Shown here one piece after another: positions 1-7,933 of a stretch of 64,000 nt of DNA (position 1 is its first letter; every line of letters starts with the position of its first letter). The notes under the pieces are model-generated. The model saw only the letters and a list, made by a program, of their open reading frames with translations, was not told the origin of the DNA and made no database searches. The DNA is from Micromonospora coriariae (GTDB taxonomy: Bacteria > Actinomycetota > Actinomycetes > Mycobacteriales > Micromonosporaceae): positions 2,790,001 through 2,854,000 of the forward strand of contig NZ_LT607412.1 in the NCBI RefSeq assembly GCF_900091455.1, given 5' to 3'. The position numbers and the translations under genes were made by a program.

Positions 1-450
1 GGAGGGGCCGACGCCGGGGGATTCGACCAGCCGGGAGAGCACGATGGTGCTGCGGGTGGAGGTCACGAACGACTCGGCGCGTAGCCGCTCCAACGCCGCC
101 TCCAGGTGGGCGATGTCGGCGGCACGCAGGTGCACCAGCGCGTCCGCCTCACCGGAGACGGTGTACGCGCCGACCACCTCCGGGTGCCGGCGGGCCGCCA
201 CGCCGATCTGCGCCGGGGTGGTCCGGCCGGCACAGAACAGCTCGACGAACGCCTCGGTGGTCCAGCCGACGGCCGCCGGATCAACCACGGCCGTGAATCC
301 CCTGATCACGCCGGTGGCGCGCAGTCTGTCGACCCGGCGCTTGACTGCCGGGGCGGAGAGTGACACCCGGGTGCCGATGTCCGCGTACGACGCGCGGGCG
401 TCGGCGACGAGCAACGCAATGATCCGCTGGTCTACCGCGTCTATCTGCAA
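1..450 (-). CDS. Lrp/AsnC family transcriptional regulator (3' end cut by window edge)
   Basis: The 150 readable codons give an AsnC/Lrp-type regulator. An N-terminal winged helix-turn-helix occupies about residues 3-60 (starts IDAVDQRIIALL, recognition part SAPAVKRRVDRL), followed by a RAM-type effector domain at about 65-140 with the hallmark turn VVGAYTVSGEADALVHL. Members bind DNA as dimers/octamers and respond to amino acids. I chose the TTG at 450, preceded by GAGGCGGA, because the HTH begins right after it. The last codons before position 1 are already at the usual family end, so little is missing. It is divergent from the dimethylargininase gene 62 bases away, so it probably controls that gene (inference from the arrangement; no effector is visible). 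Confidence 0.85.
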   Translation of the reverse strand, partial: MQIDAVDQRIIALLVADARASYADIGTRVSLSAPAVKRRVDRLRATGVIRGFTAVVDPAAVGWTTEAFVELFCAGRTTPAQIGVAARRHPEVVGAYTVSGEADALVHLRAADIAHLEAALERLRAESFVTSTRSTIVLSRLVESPGVGPS

Positions 451-512
451 CGTTCCGCCTCTGGGAAGCAATGGTTGTGGCTGTTACCAAAGTTCAACGG
501 TACCTACTCTTG

Positions 513-1343
513 GTGACCGTGAACCAGCAGCGAGTCCCGCGAAAGCGGACATATCTCATGTGCTCGCCCGCGCACTTCGCGGTGGAGTACGCGATCAATC
601 CGTGGATGGACGTGACCACCCCCGTCGACCGGGAACTGGCCGTCAAGCAGTGGGACCGGCTGCGCGAGACGCTGGTCGGCCTCGGCCACGAGGTGCACCT
701 GCTCACCGCCGAGCGGGGCCTGCCCGACATGGTGTACGCCGCCAACGGCGGCTTCGTGGTGGACGGCAGTGTCTACGGCGCGCGGTTCAAGCATGAGCAG
801 CGGGCCGCCGAGGCCGCCCTGCACCATGCCTTCTACGAGTCGCAGGGCTGGCGGTTCATCGCGCCGAGCGAGACCAACGAGGGCGAGGGTGACTTCGCGT
901 ACGTGCCGGAGGCGCACGGCGGGCTCATCCTGGCCGGGCACGGCTTCCGCACCGAGATCCCGGCGCACGCGGAGGCGCAGGAGGCGCTGGGTCGTCCGGT
1001 GGTGTCGCTGCGGCTGATCGACCCCCGCTTCTACCACCTGGACGTGGCGCTCGCGGCCATCGACGACGCGAACATCGTGTACTTCCCGGGCGCGTTCTCC
1101 GCGGCCAGCCAGCGGGTGCTCACCCAGCTCTTCCCGGACGCGGTGATCGCCGACGACGAGGACGCGATGGCCTTCGGCCTCAATCTGGTCAGCGACGGCG
1201 CGAACGTGGTCCTCAACAGCGAGGCCACCCGGCTGGCCGGCAAGCTCAAGGCCGCCGGCTACACCCCGGTCCCGGTCGAGCTGGCCGAGCTGAAGAAGGG
1301 CGGCGGCAGCGTGAAGTGCTGTATCGGGGAACTCCGGCACTGA
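513..1343 (+). CDS. ddaH: dimethylargininase (DDAH-like amidinohydrolase)
   Basis: 276-residue protein of the amidinotransferase/DDAH fold, which hydrolyses N-omega-methylated arginines to citrulline and methylamines. Visible hallmarks are the N-terminal YLMCSPAHFAVEYAINPWM, the substrate-side NEGEGDFAYV, the catalytic His region FYHLDVAL, and the C-terminal catalytic cysteine in GGGSVKCCIGE (Cys269 or Cys270). The frame is open from an ATG at 471, but the family normally starts just before RVPRKRTYLM, so the GTG at 513 (or 519) is preferred; no Shine-Dalgarno is visible. It is divergent from an AsnC-type regulator. A neighbouring ornithine aminotransferase is common in related genomes but is not here. 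The DDAH versus generic amidinotransferase call rests on overall resemblance. Confidence 0.85.
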   Translation: MTVNQQRVPRKRTYLMCSPAHFAVEYAINPWMDVTTPVDRELAVKQWDRLRETLVGLGHEVHLLTAERGLPDMVYAANGGFVVDGSVYGARFKHEQRAAEAALHHAFYESQGWRFIAPSETNEGEGDFAYVPEAHGGLILAGHGFRTEIPAHAEAQEALGRPVVSLRLIDPRFYHLDVALAAIDDANIVYFPGAFSAASQRVLTQLFPDAVIADDEDAMAFGLNLVSDGANVVLNSEATRLAGKLKAAGYTPVPVELAELKKGGGSVKCCIGELRH

Positions 1344-1357
1344 CCCGCGAACGCCTC

Positions 1358-1389
1358 GGGGCCGGCCTCCCTTTCGGGAGACCGGCCCC
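1358..1389. terminator. bidirectional hairpin terminator
   Basis: A strong inverted repeat, GGGGCCGGCCTCCC, loop TTTC, then GGGAGACCGGCCCC (one bulged position), lies between the convergent ends of ddaH and the substrate-binding protein gene. There is no T tract, as is common in actinobacteria. Confidence 0.75.
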
Positions 1390-1409
1390 GCACCTTGCTC
1401 CAGGGGCGC

Positions 1410-2597
1410 TCAGCCCAGCGTGGCCAGCTCGTTGATCAGCACGTTCGACATGACCTGACCGTCGCGCTGCACCTCCCGCAGGTACCACTTCTGCTGCGGG
1501 GTGCGCGGCTGGTTGAACTGCCAGATGCCACGTGGGCTGTCGATCTGGCCGATCTTGCCCAGCGCCAGGTTGACCTGCTGGGGGGTGGGTGACCCGCCGG
1601 TCAGCTGGATCGCCTGGTCGAGCACCTGCGCCGCATCGTACGAGGCCATCGCGTAGGTGGTCGGGGTGACCTGGTACTTCTTGCGATAGGCCGAGGCGAA
1701 GACCCGGTTGGACGTGTTGTTCAGGTCGGCCGAGTAGTTCAGGGCGGTCTGGATACCCAGCGCGTCCCTGTCCATGCTCTCCAGCACGGTGCCCTCGGTG
1801 AGGAAGCCGGGTGCGTACACCGGCCCGGAGAACTGGTCACGCAGCTGCTTGATGAACTCCACGGCCGCCGCGCCGGCGTAGAAGCAGACGACCGCGGTCG
1901 GCTTCTTGGCCAGCGCCTTGCGGATGTCCGCGACGTAGGTGTTCTTCCCCGGGTTCGGGGTGGGGTTGGTGTTGGTCACCGGATCGGCGATCCGCGGGTC
2001 GTTGGCGCCGAACTCCTGGCGGAAGCCCCGCACCACGTCCGGACTGCCGACGTTCTCCGGCATGATCATCGCGATGCGGCCGTTCGACGGCAGCCGGTCG
2101 CGCAGATAGCGGCCGAGCGCCCGGCCGGCCTCGTCCAGCACGTAGGACGTCCGCCAGATGTAGAAGACGCTCTGCAGGCTGCTCGGCGAGGCGTTGGAGC
2201 CGATCAGCGGGACCCGGGCCTGCTCCACGGTGTCCCGGATACCGACCATCACCGCCGAGTTGACCACCCCGGTGAGCGCCAGCACGCCCTTGGAGAGCAG
2301 GTCGTCAACGGCGGCCTTGCCGGTCTTGGCGGTGTCACCCTCGTCGGCGGTCAGCAGCTCCACCGGGTGTCCGCCCAGCCGCTGGTCGTGCAGGTCGAGG
2401 AAGAGCTGGAAGCCGTTGGTGATGTCCTCACCGATGCTCTTGAAGCCGCCGGCCTGCGGCGTGATCAGACCGATCTTGACCGGGCCCCGGTTGGCGGTCG
2501 GTTGGTCGTCGGTGTCGGAGCCGCACGCGGCGGCGAATCCGGTGGTACCGAGCGCGGCCAACAGTTGGAGCGCCCGCCTGCGATTCATCTGCGACAC
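1410..2597 (-). CDS. branched-chain amino acid type ABC transporter substrate-binding lipoprotein
   Basis: 395 residues. The N-terminus has a twin-arginine-like stretch (NRRRALQLLAA) and a lipobox FAAAC with the lipidated Cys at residue 25, so it is an exported, membrane-anchored lipoprotein. The mature part has the Leu/Ile/Val-binding (LivK, type I periplasmic binding) fold: KIGLITPQAGGFKSIGEDITNG near the start, LIGSNASPSS in the first-lobe ligand site, and TYAMASYDAAQVLDQAI in the C-terminal lobe. The GTG at 2597 is preceded by GGAAGGA with good spacing. No permease or ATPase gene is next to it, so it either serves a transporter encoded elsewhere or acts as a sensor. The ligand cannot be read from sequence. 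Confidence 0.88.
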   Translation of the reverse strand: MSQMNRRRALQLLAALGTTGFAAACGSDTDDQPTANRGPVKIGLITPQAGGFKSIGEDITNGFQLFLDLHDQRLGGHPVELLTADEGDTAKTGKAAVDDLLSKGVLALTGVVNSAVMVGIRDTVEQARVPLIGSNASPSSLQSVFYIWRTSYVLDEAGRALGRYLRDRLPSNGRIAMIMPENVGSPDVVRGFRQEFGANDPRIADPVTNTNPTPNPGKNTYVADIRKALAKKPTAVVCFYAGAAAVEFIKQLRDQFSGPVYAPGFLTEGTVLESMDRDALGIQTALNYSADLNNTSNRVFASAYRKKYQVTPTTYAMASYDAAQVLDQAIQLTGGSPTPQQVNLALGKIGQIDSPRGIWQFNQPRTPQQKWYLREVQRDGQVMSNVLINELATLG

Positions 2598-2676
2598 CGA
2601 GTTCCTTCCAGGAGCGTTGCAGGGCAGAACAGCGCCCCTCCGGCGTTCTACCTGCTCCGCGACGCTGCGTCAATGG

Positions 2677-3474
2677 CTAGTGATCATCGTGCAGGGACCG
2701 CAACATAACCAGGACGCGGGGCCAGGCCGGGGACTCCGGGTCGATCAGCCCGAAATGCTCGCATCCGGGCAGTTCGACAAGGGAAATATCGGATCCCGCG
2801 GCACGCGCCGCCGCCACGAACGCCCGGCTCATCGTCACCGGCACCTGCTGGTCGGCCGACCCATGCATCACTACTGTGCGTGTCCGAGTCGGCACCAACG
2901 AGCGTGGATCGGTCGCCGCGTACCGGTCCGGGACCTGCGCCGGGCCGCCGCCGAGCAGCGCCGCCACCGCGCCCGAGTCCAGATCCTGCCGGTACGCCTC
3001 AGCCAGGTCGGCCACCGGGGCCAGGGCGAGCACGCCACCCACCGTCGCGGGCGCGGTGGCCGCCGCGTACAGCGCCAGGTGGCCACCGGCGGAGTGGCCG
3101 ATCAGGATCGGGGCGGCCCGGGACACCCGGCCGGGCAGCGCCTCGGCGGCCAGCGCGGGCAGTGCCGCGACCCCGGTCAGCACGTCGGTCATGGTTCCCG
3201 GCCAGCCGCCGCCCGGCTCCCCGGTGCGCCGGTACTCCAGTTGCGCCACCGGGTGGCCGACAGCGGCGAGCGCGGCGGCCAGCGGCCCGGTGTGCCGCCG
3301 GTCGTACTCGGCCCGCCAGAAGCCGCCGTGCACCACGACGACCAGTGGCCGTGCCCTGCCGGTGCCGGCCGGCTGCCGCAGGTCGGCCACCTGGTCGGGG
3401 TGGTCGCCGTACGCCACGGTCCGGTCGGGCTCCGGAGCGGGCCGGGTCAGCACCTCGCGCGGATCGGCAGGCAT
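2677..3474 (-). CDS. alpha/beta hydrolase (esterase/dienelactone hydrolase type)
   Basis: 265 residues. An HGG oxyanion motif (VVVVHGGFWRAEY, about residue 50) is followed by the nucleophile elbow GHSAGGHLALY, a late acid GSADQQVP and the catalytic His in GCEHFGLID, so the Ser-Asp-His triad is complete. The arrangement resembles the esterase/kynurenine formamidase-like branch with an HGGxW oxyanion hole; the substrate is unknown. The frame is open far upstream, but the ATG at 3474 starts the conserved part, and the upstream frame is antisense to bpa. It shares a short intergenic region with the divergent bpa gene. Confidence 0.85.
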   Translation of the reverse strand: MPADPREVLTRPAPEPDRTVAYGDHPDQVADLRQPAGTGRARPLVVVVHGGFWRAEYDRRHTGPLAAALAAVGHPVAQLEYRRTGEPGGGWPGTMTDVLTGVAALPALAAEALPGRVSRAAPILIGHSAGGHLALYAAATAPATVGGVLALAPVADLAEAYRQDLDSGAVAALLGGGPAQVPDRYAATDPRSLVPTRTRTVVMHGSADQQVPVTMSRAFVAAARAAGSDISLVELPGCEHFGLIDPESPAWPRVLVMLRSLHDDH

Positions 3475-3558
3475 GGCGTGACGGTAGCGCGCCCCGCTCG
3501 GGTGGTTCGGACCCGGGAGTCGGTCCCGGGCGGTATGGGTTGAGCCCGCTGGGTAAAG

Positions 3559-4161
3559 ATGGACCCCATGACCGAAGCGCGCTCCGCTGCACAGAACGAC
3601 GAGACCGACCGCGACGATTCCGGCCACTCCGGCACCGTGGTGGTGGTCGGCCCGGACGGCCGGCCGATCGGCACGGTGCAGACCGAGGAGGGGCAGGGCG
3701 AGGACCCGACCCGCCTGGTCGAGCAGCCGGCCAAGGTCATGCGGATCGGCAGCATGATCAAGCAGTTGCTGGAGGAGGTCAAGGCGGCCCCGCTCGACGA
3801 CGCGAGCCGCAACCGGATGCGTGAGATCCACGAGCGGTCCATCGTCGAGCTGAAGGAGGGCCTCGCCCCCGAGCTGCGCGACGAGTTGGAGCGGATCTCG
3901 CTGCCGTTCGCCGAGGACAAGGCCCCGAGCGAGAGCGAACTGCGGATCGCGCACGCCCAGCTCGTCGGCTGGCTGGAGGGCCTGTTCCACGGCATCCAGG
4001 CGGCCCTGGTCGCCCAGCAGATGGCCGCCCGGGTCCAGCTGGAGCAGATGCGGGGTGGCCGGCAGGCGCTGCCCAGCGGTCCAGGGGGGATCGTGCCCGG
4101 GATGCCCGGCGTCGGCCAGCCGACCGGTGGCGAGGGGCACAACACCGGCCAGTACCTCTGA
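3559..4161 (+). CDS. bpa: bacterial proteasome activator Bpa/PafE (DUF2587)
   Basis: 200 residues ending exactly in GQYL, the HbYX-like tail with which Bpa docks into the 20S proteasome alpha ring (known for Mycobacterium Rv3780). The middle (about residues 55-165) is the helical bundle that forms a dodecameric ring, with EQPAKVMRIGSMIKQLLEEV, ELKEGLAPELRDEL and HGIQAALVAQQMAARVQLEQM. The tail is flexible and Gly/Pro rich. Bpa opens the proteasome gate without ATP and delivers disordered or Pup-independent substrates. The start is ATG 3559 or ATG 3568; TAAAGAT just before them would suit a leaderless start at 3568. No other proteasome gene (prcBA, pup, mpa) is in the window. Confidence 0.95.
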   Translation: MDPMTEARSAAQNDETDRDDSGHSGTVVVVGPDGRPIGTVQTEEGQGEDPTRLVEQPAKVMRIGSMIKQLLEEVKAAPLDDASRNRMREIHERSIVELKEGLAPELRDELERISLPFAEDKAPSESELRIAHAQLVGWLEGLFHGIQAALVAQQMAARVQLEQMRGGRQALPSGPGGIVPGMPGVGQPTGGEGHNTGQYL

Positions 4162-4171
4162 TCCGACCGGC

Positions 4172-4984
4172 TCAGTCCACCCCGAAGATCTTCTCCAGGT
4201 ACGCCGCCACGCCGTCCTCGGAGTTCGCCGCGGTCACCTCGTCGGCGACCGCCAGGACGGCGCGGTGGGCGTTGGCCACCGCCACGCCCCTCCCGGCCCA
4301 GGTCAGCATCGGCACGTCGTTGGGCATGTCGCCGAAGGCCAGCACGTCCGCCGCCGCCACGCCGAGCCGGTCGCAGTACCAGTCGAGCCCGGCCGCCTTT
4401 GTCACTCCCGCCGCGGAAATCTCCACCAGCCCGGAGTTCGACGAGTGCGTCGCCTCGGCCAGCCCGGCCACCGCCGCCGCGACCAGCTCGACGAAGACGT
4501 CCGGGTCCTGTTCGCCGGCCCGCACCAGCAGCTTCACCGCCGGAACGGACAGCAGCTCCTCCGGCGTCCGTACCGGGCGGATCGCCTCGTGGTCGGCGTC
4601 CCAGCGCAGCGGGTACCGCTCCTCGTGGCGCATCTCCCGGCTGTCCAGGATCTCCACGGCGAAGGCGATGCCGGGCACCTCGGCACGCAGCCGCTCGGCC
4701 ACCTCGGCCAGGTGCTGCGGGGCGAGCGGGTCGGCGCGCAGCACCTCGTCGCGGGCCGGGTCGTAGACCACGGCTCCGTTGGCGCAGACCGCCGGCAGCG
4801 GCTCGGCCAGCTGGTCGTACACCATCTTCAGCCAGCGGACCGGACGGCCGGTGACCAGCACGACCGGTGTGCCCTGCCCGGTGATCCGGGCGAGCACGCC
4901 GGCGGTGCGCGCGCTGACCGTGTGGTCGTCGCGGATCAGCGTGCCGTCGATGTCGGTGGCGATCAGTCGAGGTGTCTCTCCCAT
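4172..4984 (-). CDS. HAD family (Cof-type) phosphatase
   Basis: 270 residues. HAD motif I is IATDIDGTLIRDD (nucleophile Asp in DxD), motif II VLVTGRP, motif III the Lys in the VTKAAGLDWYC segment, and motif IV LAFGDMPNDVPML with the two metal-binding Asp residues. The Cof-type C2 cap lies between about residues 85 and 190. These enzymes dephosphorylate sugar phosphates and related small molecules; the substrate is unknown. It is the second gene of a pair: the upstream stop and this start overlap by one base (TGATG), which implies translational coupling with the paralogue at 4984-5805. Its 3' end is only 10 bases from the convergent bpa stop. Confidence 0.9.
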   Translation of the reverse strand: MGETPRLIATDIDGTLIRDDHTVSARTAGVLARITGQGTPVVLVTGRPVRWLKMVYDQLAEPLPAVCANGAVVYDPARDEVLRADPLAPQHLAEVAERLRAEVPGIAFAVEILDSREMRHEERYPLRWDADHEAIRPVRTPEELLSVPAVKLLVRAGEQDPDVFVELVAAAVAGLAEATHSSNSGLVEISAAGVTKAAGLDWYCDRLGVAAADVLAFGDMPNDVPMLTWAGRGVAVANAHRAVLAVADEVTAANSEDGVAAYLEKIFGVD

Positions 4985-5805
4985 CACCGGGACAGTAGCC
5001 GGTCCAGATACACCGCCACTCCGTCGTCGTCGTTGCGGAGGGTCACCTCGTCGGCGGCGGCACGGACGGCGGGGTGCGCGTTGGCCACCGCCACCCGGGA
5101 CCAGCCGGCCCATTCGAACATCGGCAGGTCGTTGGGCATGTCACCGAAGACCAGCACGTCGGCGGGGTCGACCCCGAGCGTCTGCGCGACCACGGTCAGC
5201 CCCGTCGCCTTGTCCACCCCGGGCGGGCAGATCTCGATGAAGCCGAGCCCGGCCTGGGTGAGTGTGGCGACCTGCGGCGGGACGATCCGGCGGGCCACGG
5301 CCAGCAACTCGTCCACGTGGTGGTCGGCGGTCCGGGCGAAGGCCTTGATCACGTCGCAGGAGAGGCACTCCGCGCGGGTACGCGCCTCGAACCGGTCCTG
5401 GTAGGGCCAGCTCGCGTGGTAGTCGCCCCAGAGCGGGGCGTCGTGCTCGTCGGATGCTTCGACCATGACGGTCAGCGGGCCGACCTCGGCCTCCAGGTCG
5501 GCGAGCAGCGTGGCCAGCACCTCGCCGGCCAGTCGCTCCTCGCGGAGCACCACCGGGCCGGTCGGGTCGCTCTGATCGACCACCCACCCGCCGCCGGCCA
5601 TCACCAGGAAATCGGCGGCCCGGATGTCGTTGCGGGTCAGCTCGGTCAACCGCGGTCCGCGCCCGGTCGCGCCGACCACCGGAATGCCGGCGGCCCGCAC
5701 CCGGTCGAGCACCCCATGGGTGTACGCGGAGACGGTGTCGTCGCTGCGAACCAGCGTCCCGTCAAGGTCGGTCGCGATCAGCTTGGGCAGTCCCGGGCGG
5801 GTCAT
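4984..5805 (-). CDS. HAD family (Cof-type) phosphatase, first of a coupled pair
   Basis: 273 residues, paralogous to the next gene. Motif I is IATDLDGTLVRSDDTVS, motif II VGATGRGP, a Lys in GVDKATGLTVVA, and motif IV VFGDMPNDLPMFEWAG. The cap region is richer in acidic and aromatic residues than in the downstream copy, so the two may differ in substrate. The start ATG at 5805 has a strong GGAGGAACG Shine-Dalgarno; upstream in-frame codons are ignored for that reason. It overlaps the downstream HAD gene by one base (TGATG). The duplicate probably arose by tandem duplication (inference). Confidence 0.9.
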   Translation of the reverse strand: MTRPGLPKLIATDLDGTLVRSDDTVSAYTHGVLDRVRAAGIPVVGATGRGPRLTELTRNDIRAADFLVMAGGGWVVDQSDPTGPVVLREERLAGEVLATLLADLEAEVGPLTVMVEASDEHDAPLWGDYHASWPYQDRFEARTRAECLSCDVIKAFARTADHHVDELLAVARRIVPPQVATLTQAGLGFIEICPPGVDKATGLTVVAQTLGVDPADVLVFGDMPNDLPMFEWAGWSRVAVANAHPAVRAAADEVTLRNDDDGVAVYLDRLLSR

Positions 5806-6016
5806 CGTTCCTCCTTCGCCCGCCGCCGTCGCAGCCTGCCGTGCGGTACTGGTGCCGAGACCCGGCGTTACGGCGGGCAGCAACCGTACCTCGCGGAACA
5901 GGGCGCAACCATGGCTTCCAGGCGAATCAGGCGCCAACGGGCGGCACACCGTCGGTGTCCATGAATCGCAGGTCAGACGGTGTGGGCAGAGCGTCGCATC
6001 GCGTCCCCGACGCGGC

Positions 6017-6757
6017 TCAGGCCGGGGGTTCGGGGCGGGCGAACGGAGCGGCCGAGGTGACCGTCAGGTCGGCCGGCGGGGGCGGGCCGTCGTCGATCGG
6101 GTCACGGTCCCGGCGGCGGCGCCAGCCTCGTCCCGCCGCGCCGTCCCCGGCCCGGTCGTCCTCCGTCGGCCCGGCCTGTGCGCCAATCGGAGCGGCCTCC
6201 GCCAGCCGCAGCGCGAGACCGAGCAGCACGCAGGCGGTGAACGCCATCACCATGCCGCGGCCGTACTCGACCTTGAAACCTTCCTGGGGTGAGTAGAAGA
6301 GGTTGCGCTCACCGGGGTCGTCGAGCGTGACCGTGGCGGCGGCCAGCAGCGCCAGCAGGGCACCGACGAGGGTGAGCCCGGCCAGCCGGGCGTTCGGCCG
6401 GACAGCCGCCGTGCCCCGCAGCGCCAGCGCGACGGTGCAGACCAGGCCGAGCAGCCCGACCAGGTAACCGACCCCCAGGCCGCCGACCTCGGACACCCCG
6501 GCAGGCACCTCGATCGTGGTGTTCCCCTCCGGGCCGCCGTTCGGGACGGTCATCACCAGCCACTCCCCGACCAGCGAGGCGACCCCGGCCACCGCGCCGA
6601 GCCCGGCGAGCAGCACAGGCAGCCGGGGGTCCCGGGTGAAACCGGCCAGACTTCGGCCGAACCGGTGCCGCCGGGCCGATTCGTCGGTACCCCACTCGAC
6701 CACGGCAGGGCCGTCGGACCGGTCGCCTTGCCGTGGGATCGGCAGCTCCTCGGACAT
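6017..6757 (-). CDS. hypothetical membrane protein, about four to five TM segments
   Basis: 246 residues, not assigned to a family. A polar N-terminus of about 45 residues is followed by a TM helix (LPVLLAGLGAVAGVASLVG), an external loop rich in Gly/Thr, then helices near GLGVGYLVGLLGLVCTVALAL, LAGLTLVGALLALLAAATV and MVMAFTACVLLGLALRLAEA. The C-terminus (about 200-246) is charged, Arg/Pro rich and disordered. The ATG at 6757 starts MSEELPIPRQGD. The gene is alone between the HAD pair and the divergent osmC. A regulatory or transport role would be a guess. Confidence 0.7.
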   Translation of the reverse strand: MSEELPIPRQGDRSDGPAVVEWGTDESARRHRFGRSLAGFTRDPRLPVLLAGLGAVAGVASLVGEWLVMTVPNGGPEGNTTIEVPAGVSEVGGLGVGYLVGLLGLVCTVALALRGTAAVRPNARLAGLTLVGALLALLAAATVTLDDPGERNLFYSPQEGFKVEYGRGMVMAFTACVLLGLALRLAEAAPIGAQAGPTEDDRAGDGAAGRGWRRRRDRDPIDDGPPPPADLTVTSAAPFARPEPPA

Positions 6758-6875
6758 CGGCCATCCTTCCGCCGGTCACGGGCCTGCGTCGAATCATGGC
6801 ACAGCCGACGGGTGGTGACCGGAATCGCAGGGCCGGCGTCCGTGCCGGTCGGTCGCCCGGCGGACGCCTTTCCGC

Positions 6876-6881
6876 TAGCGT
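6876..6881 (+). promoter_or_regulatory. -10 box of osmC (leaderless)
   Basis: TAGCGT lies 7 bases before the A of the osmC ATG (6889). That spacing puts the transcription start on the start codon itself, and no Shine-Dalgarno is present, so a leaderless mRNA is likely. Confidence 0.55.
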
Positions 6882-6888
6882 TCTGGTC

Positions 6889-7320
6889 ATGCCAATCCGT
6901 ACCGCTTCCGCACAATGGCAGGGCAATCTCACCGAGGGGTCCGGCACCGTCCGCACCGGTAAGGGCGGCCTGTCGGGCAACTACTCCTTCAAGTCGCGCT
7001 TCGAGGAGGGCGAGGGCACCAACCCCGAGGAGCTGATCGCCGCGGCGCACTCCGCCTGCTTCTCGATGGCGTTCTCGAAGGCCCTCGCCGACGCCGGCTC
7101 GACGCCCACCTCGGTCGAGACCACCGCCAAGGTCCACCTGGACAAGACCGACGCCGGGATGACCGTGACCCGGATCGAGCTGGAGACCGTCGGCCAGGTG
7201 CCGGGCATCGACGACGCGGAGTTCCAGAAGCTCGCCGAGGCCGCCAAGGCCAACTGCCCGATCTCCCGCCTGCTCTCGCCGGGCGCCGATATCACCCTCA
7301 CCGCCCGCCTGGCCTCCTGA
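6889..7320 (+). CDS. osmC: OsmC family peroxiredoxin
   Basis: 143 residues, the usual OsmC length. These enzymes reduce organic hydroperoxides with two conserved cysteines, both visible here: HSACFSMAFS (about residue 59) and ANCPISRLLS (about residue 125). The start of the fold (SAQWQGNLTEGSGTV) and the central dimerisation segment EELIAAAHSACF match the family. The ATG at 6889 is preferred over the longer open frame because the conserved region begins immediately and a -10 box sits at leaderless distance. It is divergent from a hypothetical membrane protein. The product probably protects against lipid or organic peroxides in the cytosol. Confidence 0.92.
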   Translation: MPIRTASAQWQGNLTEGSGTVRTGKGGLSGNYSFKSRFEEGEGTNPEELIAAAHSACFSMAFSKALADAGSTPTSVETTAKVHLDKTDAGMTVTRIELETVGQVPGIDDAEFQKLAEAAKANCPISRLLSPGADITLTARLAS

Positions 7321-7342
7321 GCCGGTCGACCCGTACGCCGCA

Positions 7343-7396
7343 CGTTCACGGACAGGGTCTCCGCCCGCACCCGGGCGGCCGCTCTCTCCGTGAACG
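7343..7396. terminator. nested hairpin after osmC
   Basis: Outer arms CGTTCACGGA and TCCGTGAACG enclose an inner CCGCCCG/CGGGCGG hairpin. It lies 22 bases after the osmC stop and probably ends its transcript. Confidence 0.65.
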
Positions 7397-7452
7397 GGCG
7401 GATCCCGGTCCCGCGCCGCTGATCGTGATCCGTCGGCCGGCACGGGGTCGGG

Positions 7453-7458
7453 CAGAAT
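7453..7458 (+). promoter_or_regulatory. -10 box of the metallopeptidase gene
   Basis: CAGAAT lies 7 bases before the GTG at 7466. This fits a leaderless start for the metallopeptidase, although ATG 7457 and ATG 7478 are also in frame. Confidence 0.4.
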
Positions 7459-7465
7459 GGGTGGG

Positions 7466-7819
7466 GTGCCGGTGGAGATGACTCGCGAACGCTTCGAGGA
7501 GCTGGTCGGCGACGCCCTCGACGAGGTGCCCGAGGAACTGCTCGGCCTGATGAGCAACGTGGTGATCCTGGTCGAGGACGACCCGCCGCCGGGCGAGCCC
7601 GACCTGCTGGGCCTCTACGAGGGGCACGCGCTGACCGACCGGGGCTGGGACTACTCGGGCGTGCTGCCGGACCGGATCTTCATCTACCGCCGCCCGATCC
7701 TGAGGATCTGCGACAACGACGAGGACGTCGTCGACGAGGTGGCGGTGACCGTGGTGCACGAGATCGCCCACCACTTCGGCATCGACGACGCGCGGTTGCA
7801 CGCGCTGGGCTGGGGCTGA
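7466..7819 (+). CDS. small zinc metallopeptidase family protein (DUF1025 type)
   Basis: 117 residues. The C-terminal TVVHEIAHHFGIDDARLHALGW contains the HExxH zinc site with a third ligand (Asp/His) downstream, as in the small zincin-like family PF06262 (DUF1025). The N-terminal part (FEELVGDALDEVPEELLGLM) is the usual helical start. Proteolytic activity has not been shown for most members, so the function is open. The start could be GTG 7466, or ATG 7457 or 7478. In Mycobacterium a homologous gene lies close to pheA, and here pheA is also just downstream (from memory), so the neighbourhood is conserved. Confidence 0.85.
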   Translation: MPVEMTRERFEELVGDALDEVPEELLGLMSNVVILVEDDPPPGEPDLLGLYEGHALTDRGWDYSGVLPDRIFIYRRPILRICDNDEDVVDEVAVTVVHEIAHHFGIDDARLHALGWG

Positions 7820-7933
7820 GCGCGGCCGATCGTCGCCTGACCGACCCGCCGCGCCACTCGGCCGATGGTCCGTGGTTGCCCTGGTCGCCTACCGTCGGTG
7901 CAGCGACCGCGACCTTTTCAGGAGGCACCTTTC

